Shown here piece by piece: positions 50,627-58,708 of a DNA stretch of 64,000 nucleotides. This DNA is from Thalassobacillus sp043497085. GTDB lineage: Bacteria; Bacillota; Bacilli; Bacillales; Halobacillaceae. The notes below the pieces were generated by a model, which was not told where the DNA came from, searched no databases, and saw only the letters and a program-made list of their open reading frames with translations. The translations under genes were made by a program, and so were the position numbers. The stretch lies in NCBI GenBank assembly GCA_043497085.1, contig JBIEKI010000008.1; one strand, written 5' to 3'. Every line of letters begins with the position of its first letter. Position 1 is the stretch's first letter.

Positions 50627-52021
50627 ATGGAACCTATCACCCTTTCATTAAAAACCAATAATAGCTATATACCGCTTAAAGCAGAGCAGATGGCTGTCTA
50701 TAATCAAAGCAAGGTTTTAAAAGCTGCAGATCCTGAACAAAACATCTATTATCTTATCTATTACAAGGACCAGTTTCTTAATGTTGTAAAAGATAGAGGG
50801 CTGAGCCCTGACTGTCACATTAAGAAGGCTTTTGAAAAAGGTATTGTGATCGCCCCCCATCACCCTCTCATACCTGCGTTGACTTCCCCGGAAAAGCCAA
50901 TAAAAAGACAAAGTTTCCAGCAGCTATTCAAATCGCTTAAAAAATCCTGTACACCCCAGGAGCTCGCCCTGATTGCTACGTATTTTGATTCCTTTATGGA
51001 GAAAGAAAAGCTTTTCAAATATATTCAATCGCTATATTACCAGCATAGACGTGATGGAAAAATGTTCGCAGGCTACCGAATCATCCAGATACTGTCTGTA
51101 CAGATGCCCGAAAATGATTGGGTACGAAAAGTGAAGAATGAAGTAGCTTCTAACCACTATTGCAACCTTTACGATACGCATGATAAAACCTTACTCAAAA
51201 AAGACCCCCTCTACTATGAAAAAATCTTATTTTCTCAACGTAGCAAACGCGATATGTTTCATGAGCTTTTCTCCTTTTTAGAATCACAGGGGCGATGGAT
51301 AGACCAAATCGCTCTCTCCACCAATCACCTGATCCTTTCTCCAACCGAAGATAACTATTCTGAGTTCAAACAACTATGTGAATTACATTTCGACGACACG
51401 GGAATACTTTCATCATTAGAGTACCTATACACACACATTCCAGCATTCGAACCTTTGCAGCAAGACCTTCTTACCCTTTATTTACAAATGGACAGTCCAG
51501 TAAAAGTAATGACTCTTCTTCACAGGCATTCCCTGGTTCTTTCAAGCAGCCAGGAAAAAAAGATGATGCGTCTTTTAGAAAATTTCAATCCAAAAAATGA
51601 ATCCATGCATATCCACCACATGAATAAATTTTTGCTCCCATTATTCCAAACGCACCCGGAGCGGGCAAATAGTATCCTTTACCAATGTATTGAAATTTTG
51701 ATGGTTAACGAGGGGATAGACGGGGTAATTGAATGGTTGAACCCATTGGAAATCATCCCCAAAGCAAGACCTGCCATCCAAAAAGCGAAACAGATCAAAT
51801 CCCTGATCAATGATTTAGACCATCAATACCAGCTTGGAGAGTTATATTACCATTTTCGTAATTTGGATGGAGCTTTAGAATGCTTCAGCTGGGAAATGGA
51901 ATTGAAAGAAAATGATCCATCGCCTGTACAATGGTTAGCTAAAATTTATAACGAAAAAGGGATGGCAGAAGAAGCGAAAGCCTACCAGCAGCTTTATATC
52001 AGTCTGACCGCCGATGCATAA
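50627..52021 (+). CDS. Uncharacterised helical-repeat protein
   Basis: A 464-residue soluble protein with AAGGAGG before the ATG. No signal peptide, membrane helix or catalytic motif seen. The C-terminal 100 residues read as TPR-like helical hairpins (YQLGELYYHFRNLDGALECF, then DPSPVQWLAKIYNEKGMAEEAKAY), and the rest is helical with many Leu, Gln, His and Tyr. It may be a scaffold or regulator. No neighbour suggests a job; a short hairpin (CCGCTTACTGCAAGCGG) just after the stop may end transcription. Confidence 0.75.
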   Translation: MEPITLSLKTNNSYIPLKAEQMAVYNQSKVLKAADPEQNIYYLIYYKDQFLNVVKDRGLSPDCHIKKAFEKGIVIAPHHPLIPALTSPEKPIKRQSFQQLFKSLKKSCTPQELALIATYFDSFMEKEKLFKYIQSLYYQHRRDGKMFAGYRIIQILSVQMPENDWVRKVKNEVASNHYCNLYDTHDKTLLKKDPLYYEKILFSQRSKRDMFHELFSFLESQGRWIDQIALSTNHLILSPTEDNYSEFKQLCELHFDDTGILSSLEYLYTHIPAFEPLQQDLLTLYLQMDSPVKVMTLLHRHSLVLSSSQEKKMMRLLENFNPKNESMHIHHMNKFLLPLFQTHPERANSILYQCIEILMVNEGIDGVIEWLNPLEIIPKARPAIQKAKQIKSLINDLDHQYQLGELYYHFRNLDGALECFSWEMELKENDPSPVQWLAKIYNEKGMAEEAKAYQQLYISLTADA

Positions 52022-52166
52022 CCGCTTACTGCAAGCGGATTATGTCAGAAAAGGCAAAATCTTATGAAGATTATATGTAGAAATTTCATATCTTATATAT
52101 TACATCCAAAAATTTATTACAATTATGTCAACACTACCTTAACAACTAGAGACTAGGAGGTAAAAA

Positions 52167-53087
52167 ATGGTGAAAAACAAATGGTTTTTATGGATGCTGC
52201 TATTAATCATAGCTACTATTACAGCATGTTCTAACAATGAAATTGTAACAAAAGATTCCCCCTATGACCGGACACCAGAAGAACCAGAGTATAATCCTCC
52301 TTCCACGGACGATTTAGATCCGGATGACCCAATGACTGAATATATCAAACTTGGGGAAAAAGCCTTTAACGAGACTAACACCGTATTATCCGAAGAGGTG
52401 GGCAATGAGCTCTCCTGCGCCAGCTGTCATGCTGACGGGGGTACTGGAAAAGGATCTTCCATGGTCGGTGTAGCTACACAGTTCCCGCAATACCGCCCTC
52501 GTGAAGGAGTAATGTTCACTTTATCAGACCGCATCAACGGTTGTATGGTGCGGAGTATGAATGGGGAAAAGCTTGATCGTAGAAGCGATGAATTGCGTGG
52601 CATGGTCGCCTACCTTACTTACATATCAGAAGGTATCGATTATGACGCAGATATCCCTTGGAGGATGCAAAATAACATGGAAAAAGTTCCGGAACCTGAT
52701 GTCGCGAGAGGCGAGGAACTTTATTCAGAGAAGAACTGCATGTCCTGTCATGCCCAGGATGGGTCAGGAACAGGAGCAACTTCCGGACCGGCTTTATGGG
52801 GTGACAATTCGTTCAATGATGGTGCTGGTATGACGCGCTTATCCAAGATGTCGGGATATTTAAAGCGTAATATGCCACCTGGCGATGGAGAAAATTTGAC
52901 TGACCAGGAAGCTGCTGACCTTGCCGCTTATATCCTCTCCCATGAAAGACCAGTTTGGGAAGGACATGAAAATGACTGGCCAAAGGGCGGTCGTCCTACT
53001 GATATCATTACTCAGGATCGACGCGAAAAAATCCGTAACGGCGAATTTGATTGGACAGAAATCGAGAATGTCGTACCAGCAGACTGA
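52167..53087 (+). CDS. TsdA-like dihaem cytochrome c lipoprotein, copy 1
   Basis: A 306-residue exported cytochrome. A hydrophobic leader ends in a lipobox with C21 (TITAC), so it is held at the outer membrane face by lipid. Two haem c sites: C84-x-x-C87-H88 (CASCH) and C191-x-x-C194-H195 (CMSCH). C126 in RINGCMVRSMNG aligns with the axial Cys ligand of thiosulfate dehydrogenases (TsdA). Thus it may couple thiosulfate and tetrathionate, or donate electrons as a related cytochrome. ATG behind AGGAGG. A near copy follows 137 bases later. Confidence 0.85.
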   Translation: MVKNKWFLWMLLLIIATITACSNNEIVTKDSPYDRTPEEPEYNPPSTDDLDPDDPMTEYIKLGEKAFNETNTVLSEEVGNELSCASCHADGGTGKGSSMVGVATQFPQYRPREGVMFTLSDRINGCMVRSMNGEKLDRRSDELRGMVAYLTYISEGIDYDADIPWRMQNNMEKVPEPDVARGEELYSEKNCMSCHAQDGSGTGATSGPALWGDNSFNDGAGMTRLSKMSGYLKRNMPPGDGENLTDQEAADLAAYILSHERPVWEGHENDWPKGGRPTDIITQDRREKIRNGEFDWTEIENVVPAD

Positions 53088-53093
53088 AGAGGC

Positions 53094-53134
53094 GGAAGAA
53101 ACTCTAAATACATTGGTGGAGTTTCTCTTCCCAA
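53094..53134 (+). terminator. Hairpin between the two cytochrome genes
   Basis: GGAAGAAACTC pairs with GAGTTTCTCTTCC-type sequence; no clear T run, so it may only attenuate or stabilise. Confidence 0.5.
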
Positions 53135-53224
53135 CGACCTTTTTACACTATTAATAACGTACCAATAGTAATTGACATCATTCTAAACGTATTCAACTAT
53201 ATGAGAAAGTTAGGAGGCAGTTGC

Positions 53225-54118
53225 ATGTGGAAGAACAAATGGCTGATATTTGCTTTGCTTTTAATAATCGCAGCATTTGCAGCTTGCTCAAGTGAAGAGT
53301 CCCAGTTCGATACACCGCAAAATTACGAAAATAATTTATCAGAACTGGACCCGGATGATCCTGCAACCGAAGAAATCCTGTACGGACAAGAACTAATGTA
53401 CAATACCAACACCATGCTTGCAGATGAAGTCGGAAACGAACTTTCCTGTACAAGCTGCCATGCGAATGGCGGTGTATCCAATACCAACTCCTTTATTGGA
53501 GTAGCATCCCAGTTTCCTGTTTATCGCCCTCGTTCTGACACCATCTTCACTTTAGAAGACCGTGTCAATGGCTGTATGCAGCGAAGCATGAATGGAGTTC
53601 CATTGGAGCATGATAGTCGCGAAATGCGTGCGATGGTTGCTTACATGACTTTTTTATCTAAAGGTGCCGCGCAGGGAGAAAAATTAGAAAAGATGCAAAA
53701 ACCTAACATGGACAAAGTTCCAGAACCTGATGTCGCCCGCGGAGAAGAATTATACGAAACAAAAGGGTGTATTACCTGTCACGGTTCAGATGGCGCGGGA
53801 AGAAGCGCAAACTCAGGACCACCACTATGGGGAGATGGCTCTTTTAATGATGGTGCCGGTATGGGCCGTCTCAGTAAAGCTGCTGGTTATATCAAAGCGA
53901 ATATGCCAAAAGGCGACGAAAATACATTAACGGACCAGGAAGCAGCAGACTTAGCTGCCTATGTCCTCTCTCATGATCGTCCGATCTGGGAAGATCATGA
54001 AAATGACTGGCCAAAAGGCGGTCGTCCACCTGATATCATAACCCAGGAACGACGCGACAAAATCCGCGCTGGTACATTTGACTGGTCTACAATTGAAAAC
54101 GTTGTACCAAAAGATTGA
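53225..54118 (+). CDS. TsdA-like dihaem cytochrome c lipoprotein, copy 2
   Basis: A 297-residue paralog of the preceding gene. Lipobox C21 (AFAAC), haem sites C75-x-x-C78-H79 (CTSCH) and C182-x-x-C185-H186 (CITCH), and the TsdA-type Cys C117 in RVNGCMQRSMNG. The C-terminal 60 residues, from LTDQEAADLAAY to the last Val, are almost the same as in copy 1, whereas the acidic linker after the lipobox and the segment near residues 140-155 differ. ATG chosen with AGGAGG 8 bases upstream. Most likely a tandem duplication with partial divergence. Confidence 0.85.
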   Translation: MWKNKWLIFALLLIIAAFAACSSEESQFDTPQNYENNLSELDPDDPATEEILYGQELMYNTNTMLADEVGNELSCTSCHANGGVSNTNSFIGVASQFPVYRPRSDTIFTLEDRVNGCMQRSMNGVPLEHDSREMRAMVAYMTFLSKGAAQGEKLEKMQKPNMDKVPEPDVARGEELYETKGCITCHGSDGAGRSANSGPPLWGDGSFNDGAGMGRLSKAAGYIKANMPKGDENTLTDQEAADLAAYVLSHDRPIWEDHENDWPKGGRPPDIITQERRDKIRAGTFDWSTIENVVPKD

Positions 54119-54123
54119 TACAC

Positions 54124-54152
54124 AAAAACCCTGGCTTAAATGCCAGGGTTTT
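54124..54152 (+). terminator. Terminator after the cytochrome pair
   Basis: AAAACCCTGGC pairs with GCCAGGGTTTT. Confidence 0.88.
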
Positions 54153-54229
54153 CTATGTGAATATGTTGAATTTTTTAGAAAGGAGCTTCTGCTTTTACTA
54201 GGCAAACAGCCCCTTCTGACCACTAAGTA

Positions 54230-54367
54230 TTAATACTCTGGATGATCTTCATCAGAAAAGTTCGGGTTTACAGAGGCATGCTCAGTGTCCTCTACTCCAG
54301 GCAAACCATGAACAGCTGCTGCACTAATAAACAATAATAAGAGTACTTTCAGTAATCCTGTTTTCAA
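54230..54367 (-). CDS. 45-aa secreted propeptide, candidate quorum-sensing signal precursor
   Basis: A minute gene whose TTG start overlaps the stop of the HTH-TPR regulator (TTGA) with AAGGAGGTG just upstream, inside the regulator gene. The product starts MKTGLLKVLLLLFISAAAVHG, a Lys-led hydrophobic signal peptide, and ends with a short hydrophilic tail, NPNFSDEDHPEY. Size, export signal, coupling and position are those of NprX, PapR and Phr precursors, which are exported, cut to a five- to eight-residue peptide and re-imported by an oligopeptide permease to bind their TPR partner. The mature signal is probably within the last 14 residues. Confidence 0.78.
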   Translation of the reverse strand: MKTGLLKVLLLLFISAAAVHGLPGVEDTEHASVNPNFSDEDHPEY

Positions 54368-55632
54368 CTGATTTCACCTCCTTGATTTAATATCAATTTA
54401 TAATAATGATTCGCTTTCTTATAATGAAAATTATCTTCATAATATAATGCTGCTTTCTGGGCATATAACTTCACACTTTTTTGGTTATTGATTTTCAAAA
54501 AATACGGAAGAGCTGTGTCTTTGATATAGTCGTAATAAGCAGTATCTGCACCTAGTAATTCCAGCCTTTTTAGTTGGAATTGAATGATAATATCACTTCC
54601 ATCCAGGCATCCCTTTTCAATTACCTGGTCAACCCACTCCAAAGCTGTTTCCACTTCTCCGAGCTGTTGATGTACATGAATGATACGAAGTACTGTGCTG
54701 CAATAGCTGTCACTGTATACTTCTTTCAAATCCAGGGCCTTATGGTAATAACTCAGGGCTGTGGTGAAATCCTCTTTTTCTGCGTATAAGAAACCCAGGT
54801 TATGATAGGTCTTCCCTGGAAGTTTAGGATCATTGATAGACTGGCTGATCCTCAGGATATCCCTGAAAACCTGCTCCGCATTGTCATACCTTTTTATTCG
54901 CAAAAAATTAATTCCCAAAATCACCTGGCAATCAAGCCCCCGATATATATTCATATTTTGATCAAAAAACCGTTTCGCTGATTGACTATAATAAATGGCC
55001 AGCGATGAATTGTTGATATGGCTATACGTAAGTGCCAGATGGTAAAGCAGTTCGGGGTCATTAACGGAATACTCATTGGCTGTTTCTTCTGCCTCATGAA
55101 GCTTACAAAGTCCCTCTGTGTATGCTTTGTTCAGACAATCGATCAAACCAGAGAAGTAAAGGTAATAAAACTTTTGATAGGAGTCAAGCTTATCTAAAGT
55201 TCCCGCAAGCTCTTGTTTTAACTTTTCAGCGCTTTTCCCATCTTTTTGATAGATAAAGAAGCGGATCGATATCAGCTTGAACCAAATATTAAGGTCCGGA
55301 TAACGGTTCAGTTGAAGCTGTTCCAACTTGATATAAATTCTATCGATATCCTGCTTGTTTTTACTTGTGATCGAATTGTACCACTGCTCCATATCAGCTA
55401 GAACTTCTGATACCAGTGATGTTTGGGAGGTATAATCTATCGCTAATTTTTTAAGGAGAAGAGAAATAGTTTCTGGATTTGGTTCATTGATTCGCTGATT
55501 TTCCAATTTACTTAAATACGGCACGGAACATATCCCGCGTGAAAGCTGCTCCTGCGTCATCCGTTTTCTTATCCGCTCCAGATAAATAAGCTTGCCATAA
55601 TCGATTTTTCGATATTTATCCGTTAATTGCAC
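54364..55632 (-). CDS. NprR/PlcR-like HTH-TPR regulator (RRNPP family)
   Basis: A 422-residue cytosolic regulator. Residues about 10-68 are an XRE-type HTH with RKRMTQEQLSRGICSVPYLS and KLEN, the wording typical of peptide-responsive RRNPP proteins. Residues about 80-420 form an array of TPR hairpins (for example TYHNLGFLYAEKEDFTTALS near 280), the peptide-binding solenoid. Its length matches NprR (423 residues). GTG start with GGAGGGG upstream. A small secreted-peptide gene overlaps its end, and a secreted subtilisin gene is divergent 277 bases away. Target genes are inferred, not shown. Confidence 0.85.
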   Translation of the reverse strand: MQLTDKYRKIDYGKLIYLERIRKRMTQEQLSRGICSVPYLSKLENQRINEPNPETISLLLKKLAIDYTSQTSLVSEVLADMEQWYNSITSKNKQDIDRIYIKLEQLQLNRYPDLNIWFKLISIRFFIYQKDGKSAEKLKQELAGTLDKLDSYQKFYYLYFSGLIDCLNKAYTEGLCKLHEAEETANEYSVNDPELLYHLALTYSHINNSSLAIYYSQSAKRFFDQNMNIYRGLDCQVILGINFLRIKRYDNAEQVFRDILRISQSINDPKLPGKTYHNLGFLYAEKEDFTTALSYYHKALDLKEVYSDSYCSTVLRIIHVHQQLGEVETALEWVDQVIEKGCLDGSDIIIQFQLKRLELLGADTAYYDYIKDTALPYFLKINNQKSVKLYAQKAALYYEDNFHYKKANHYYKLILNQGGEIS

Positions 55633-55909
55633 GCTACCCCTCCGATTCTCCTTTTTAATGAGAAACTTGTCTATTTTACTATTATTTTTATTTTACCGTA
55701 ACCATTGTCAGAAAGAATCAGAAGGTAGACTTATGTTTTTAGGTAAAAATACCCACGCATTTATTACACACTTCAAAATATTGCGAAAATACAGCGGTAA
55801 AACAGTAATTAGGACCTTCAAATCCTGATTTTTTCTCAACAAAATTCGGCAGGATTCTATCATCCTTCTCATGAATCTGTATAGTAACCCAAACAAAGGA
55901 GGAAATAGA

Positions 55910-57118
55910 ATGAAATTAAAGAAGGTTGCTAGTTTGTCTTTGTCATTAGCGTTGTCACTTGCCGTTTTGCCTGCTGTAGGTGAAGCAGCTCCCCAGGCGG
56001 ATTTGTCAGAATCAAAAGCCTCCCCGATGAAACAGGTAGAAAAGGGAACGAGTGATTATGTCAAAGGAGAGGTTATCGTCAAATTCAAAGACGATGTGAA
56101 GAAATCAGAAAAAAGTAAGGTAATCCAAAATATGAATGCAAAAGTGAAGCCGGATGTGGATGCTGTTGAATCCGAATTTGATGTATTAGAAGTGGGGAAT
56201 GTAGATGCTGTAGCAAAAGCTTTAAGCAATAATCCTAATGTAGAATACGCGGAGCCTAACTACAAGTTCAATGTAAGCTGGACGCCAAATGACTATTACT
56301 ATAGTGGTTACCAGTACGGACCGCAAAATACTTATACCGAACAAGCTTGGAACATAACCCGGGGAAGCAGCAGCCAGGAAATTGCCGTAGTAGATTCTGG
56401 TGTGGATTACACTCATCCTGATTTAGATGGAAAAACAATCCGGGGATATGATTTTGTCGATAATGATTATTACCCGATGGATGAGAACGACCATGGCACA
56501 CACGTAGCAGGAACAGCCGCTGCAGAGACCAATAATTCAACTGGTGTCGCTGGGATGGCACCGAATACCAAAATACTTGCCGTTCGTGCCCTTGATGCTA
56601 ATGGAAGCGGGTCTCTGGCCAATATCGCCGATGCAATCCGCTACTCTGCTGATCAGGGGGCGGAAGTAATCAACCTTTCACTTGGCTGTAACTGCGACAC
56701 TGCTACATTAGAAAATGCGGTGAATTATGCCTGGAATAAAGGATCAGTCATTATCGCAGCTGCTGGTAACGATGGAGTCTCCACTACATTCGAGCCAGCT
56801 TCCTATGCTAACGTCATCTCCGTAGGAGCTGTTGATCAATATGACCGTAAGGCTTCTTTTTCTAACTATGGTACATGGGTAGACGTCACAGCTCCTGGGG
56901 TAGACATCGCTTCCACTGTCCCTGGTGGCTATGCGTACATGTCCGGTACATCTATGGCTTCCCCGCACGTAGCTGGTCTGGCTGGACTGCTCGCTGCGCA
57001 AGGTAAGAGCAACTGGCAAATCCGTCAGGACATCGAACAATCCGCCGATGCTATCAGTGGAACAGGCTATTACTTCGAACATGGCCGCATCGATTCTTAC
57101 GGAGCAGTAAGCAGATAA
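55910..57118 (+). CDS. Secreted subtilisin-family serine protease
   Basis: A 402-residue preproprotease. Signal peptide at 1-27 (LKKVASLSLSLALSLAV, cut near GEA), an inhibitor-I9-like propeptide to about residue 125 (GEVIVKFKDDVKKSEKSK), and an S8 catalytic domain of the thermitase/subtilisin type. Catalytic triad D162 (VVDSGVDYTHPDL), H195 (DHGTHVAGT) and S348 (SGTSMASPHVAGL). ATG at 55910 with AAAGGAGG; a longer frame to 55871 is not supported. Divergent from the NprR-like regulator, so a candidate for quorum-controlled expression. Confidence 0.95.
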   Translation: MKLKKVASLSLSLALSLAVLPAVGEAAPQADLSESKASPMKQVEKGTSDYVKGEVIVKFKDDVKKSEKSKVIQNMNAKVKPDVDAVESEFDVLEVGNVDAVAKALSNNPNVEYAEPNYKFNVSWTPNDYYYSGYQYGPQNTYTEQAWNITRGSSSQEIAVVDSGVDYTHPDLDGKTIRGYDFVDNDYYPMDENDHGTHVAGTAAAETNNSTGVAGMAPNTKILAVRALDANGSGSLANIADAIRYSADQGAEVINLSLGCNCDTATLENAVNYAWNKGSVIIAAAGNDGVSTTFEPASYANVISVGAVDQYDRKASFSNYGTWVDVTAPGVDIASTVPGGYAYMSGTSMASPHVAGLAGLLAAQGKSNWQIRQDIEQSADAISGTGYYFEHGRIDSYGAVSR

Positions 57119-57128
57119 CTCAACAAGC

Positions 57129-57163
57129 ACAAGCCTCCTTCTCGGGAAGGGGGCTTGTTTTAT
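57129..57163 (+). terminator. Terminator after the subtilisin gene
   Basis: ACAAGCCTCCTT pairs with AAGGGGGCTTGT with one wobble, followed by TTTATT. Confidence 0.85.
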
Positions 57164-57253
57164 TAAAATTCCTATTAATAAAAAGGTAATAAAAACCTCT
57201 GTGAAGAATAGTTTTATAAGGAATTTTCTTACATATTGAAAGGAGAAATATTT

Positions 57254-57481
57254 ATGCTTTCCTCTGACTTTGTTGCAGCAACTGTTGAGGTAACTGAAAC
57301 CTCTTCGTCTTATTTCAATTTTTGGACTGCGATTATGCCAATAGCTATTGTCACCTTTTATATGTTAGCAATACTGGCTGTCATCTTCGCGGTTGTCTAT
57401 TTATTTAAGCGCCTGAATAAGATTATCAAAAACCAAGAAAAGCTGATTCATCTGCTCCAAGAAAACAAGCGAAACCCCTGA
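57254..57481 (+). CDS. Small single-helix membrane protein
   Basis: A 75-residue protein. An N-terminal Thr/Ser-rich extracellular stretch (EVTETSSS) is followed by one long hydrophobic helix (MPIAIVTFYMLAILAVIF and on to VVYLF) and a basic, Asn/Lys/Gln-rich cytosolic tail with coiled-coil character (LNKIIKNQEKLIHLLQENK). ATG behind AAAGGAG, 9 bases. Stop is one base from the convergent Gfo/Idh stop. Unknown function. Confidence 0.72.
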   Translation: MLSSDFVAATVEVTETSSSYFNFWTAIMPIAIVTFYMLAILAVIFAVVYLFKRLNKIIKNQEKLIHLLQENKRNP

Positions 57482-57482
57482 C

Positions 57483-58385
57483 CTACTCACCTATATATTG
57501 GACAATTCTTTCTGCAATCAGATGAGGTTCTAAATCTTGTGAATATCTGTACGGAGCTGTTGATCCATTATCGACAGCTTCTAAAAAGTAAGCAGTCACG
57601 TTATGGAATCCGCGCTTCACAAGGGTCGGTTCCCAATCATTGCTCCCATGAAACAATACGTTTTTATCCCTATGCGTTGCGAGTTCGCTGACATTCATGA
57701 CGGAACACGTTTCACTGGCATTCATCAACTCTACTTTTTCTACATTAGCTCCTGCTTCCCGGTTCATCATTCCGATAGCTGTTCCCTCACTTGCTATCAA
57801 TTGCAGGATGACATGGTGAAGTTTGCCTTCTTTGCTGTTTCCATGAATGCGGATTTCCTCAATTTGGTAGGGGAAAAGGTACAAAAGCGTATCAATCACA
57901 TGAATAAAATCATCAAAAATGACGTCCCGAACATCAGCTGCCTGGTGGCTGCGATTTTTCTCCATGACAATCATATTCGGGGACTTCATCTCTTTCAGCT
58001 TCTGATATGACGGAGCATACCTGCGATTAAAGCCTACCATCAACAGTAAGCCTTTCTTTTTAGCTTTGTCCATCAACCGGGAGGCTGACTCCCCATCGTT
58101 GGTGATTGGTTTATCGACATAGACATGGATATCACGATCGAGCAGCTGATCGATGATTGATTCATGGGATTCCGTAGCAGAGTGAACAAATGCCGCCTTT
58201 ATACCGCTCTGAAGCCAGGCATCAATATTTTGATAAGTATGACGGATATGATACTTATCCTTCACTTCCTCTAATACAGCCTCATTCCTTGTACAAATAT
58301 GGAGTTCAATACCCGCTGTTTGTGTCAGCACTGGTAAATACGCCTTCTTCGCGATACCACCAAGTCCTATCATTCCTACTTTCAT
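57483..58385 (-). CDS. Gfo/Idh/MocA-family oxidoreductase
   Basis: A 300-residue NAD(P)-dependent sugar or inositol dehydrogenase-like protein. Rossmann start VGMIGLGGIAKKAYLPVL at residues 3-20; the family EKP motif appears as VYVDKPITND near residue 95; GFNRRYAPSY follows at about 123. Substrate unknown. ATG behind GAAAGAGG. It is convergent with the small membrane protein gene and has no operon partner. Confidence 0.88.
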   Translation of the reverse strand: MKVGMIGLGGIAKKAYLPVLTQTAGIELHICTRNEAVLEEVKDKYHIRHTYQNIDAWLQSGIKAAFVHSATESHESIIDQLLDRDIHVYVDKPITNDGESASRLMDKAKKKGLLLMVGFNRRYAPSYQKLKEMKSPNMIVMEKNRSHQAADVRDVIFDDFIHVIDTLLYLFPYQIEEIRIHGNSKEGKLHHVILQLIASEGTAIGMMNREAGANVEKVELMNASETCSVMNVSELATHRDKNVLFHGSNDWEPTLVKRGFHNVTAYFLEAVDNGSTAPYRYSQDLEPHLIAERIVQYIGE

Positions 58386-58483
58386 TCCAACACCTCTTTC
58401 CTTCCTATAATTTCATTCTAACCGTGAGCTTCTTTGTTAGCCATTAAAAGGGCAAGCTGGGGAGAGTTTAGAGAGTGATAATT

Positions 58484-58636
58484 GTCTAGAAAACGCCAAT
58501 GTTTTCTAGTATTTTCTAAAACGTCTAGTAAAGCTTCAAAATTGTCTAGTAAAATTCCGGAATTGACTAATTAAAGCCCTTTTTTGTCCAGTAAGGGATG
58601 ACAGTTGTCGAGTATTCAAGTGCTTTTTCTAGTAAA
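58484..58636. repeat. Degenerate 20-21 bp tandem repeat with CTAGTAAA core
   Basis: Eight units with CTAG, CCAG, CGAG or CTAA cores starting at 58486, 58506, 58525, 58546, 58567, 58588, 58609 and 58629, so the period is 19-21 bases. The unit consensus is roughly TTGTCTAGTAAAATTC with variable filler. In one minus frame it reads as heptads of the LLDNFEA type before stops interrupt it. It fills most of the gene-free stretch between 58386 and 58708. Confidence 0.75.
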
Positions 58637-58670
58637 AATAAGGACCTGTGCCTACTCTATGGCCATAAGA

Positions 58671-58699
58671 AAGAGGACAACCATCTGGCCGTCCTCTTA
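58671..58699 (-). terminator. Terminator of ggt
   Basis: AAGAGGAC pairs with GTCCTCTT around a 12-base loop; on the minus strand followed by TCTTA. Confidence 0.75.
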
Positions 58700-58708
58700 T
58701 CACCCCTA

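Noticed and set aside
58484..58636. CRISPR array
   Set aside because: Units are only about 21 bases with no unique spacers, the repeat is degenerate, and there are no cas genes.
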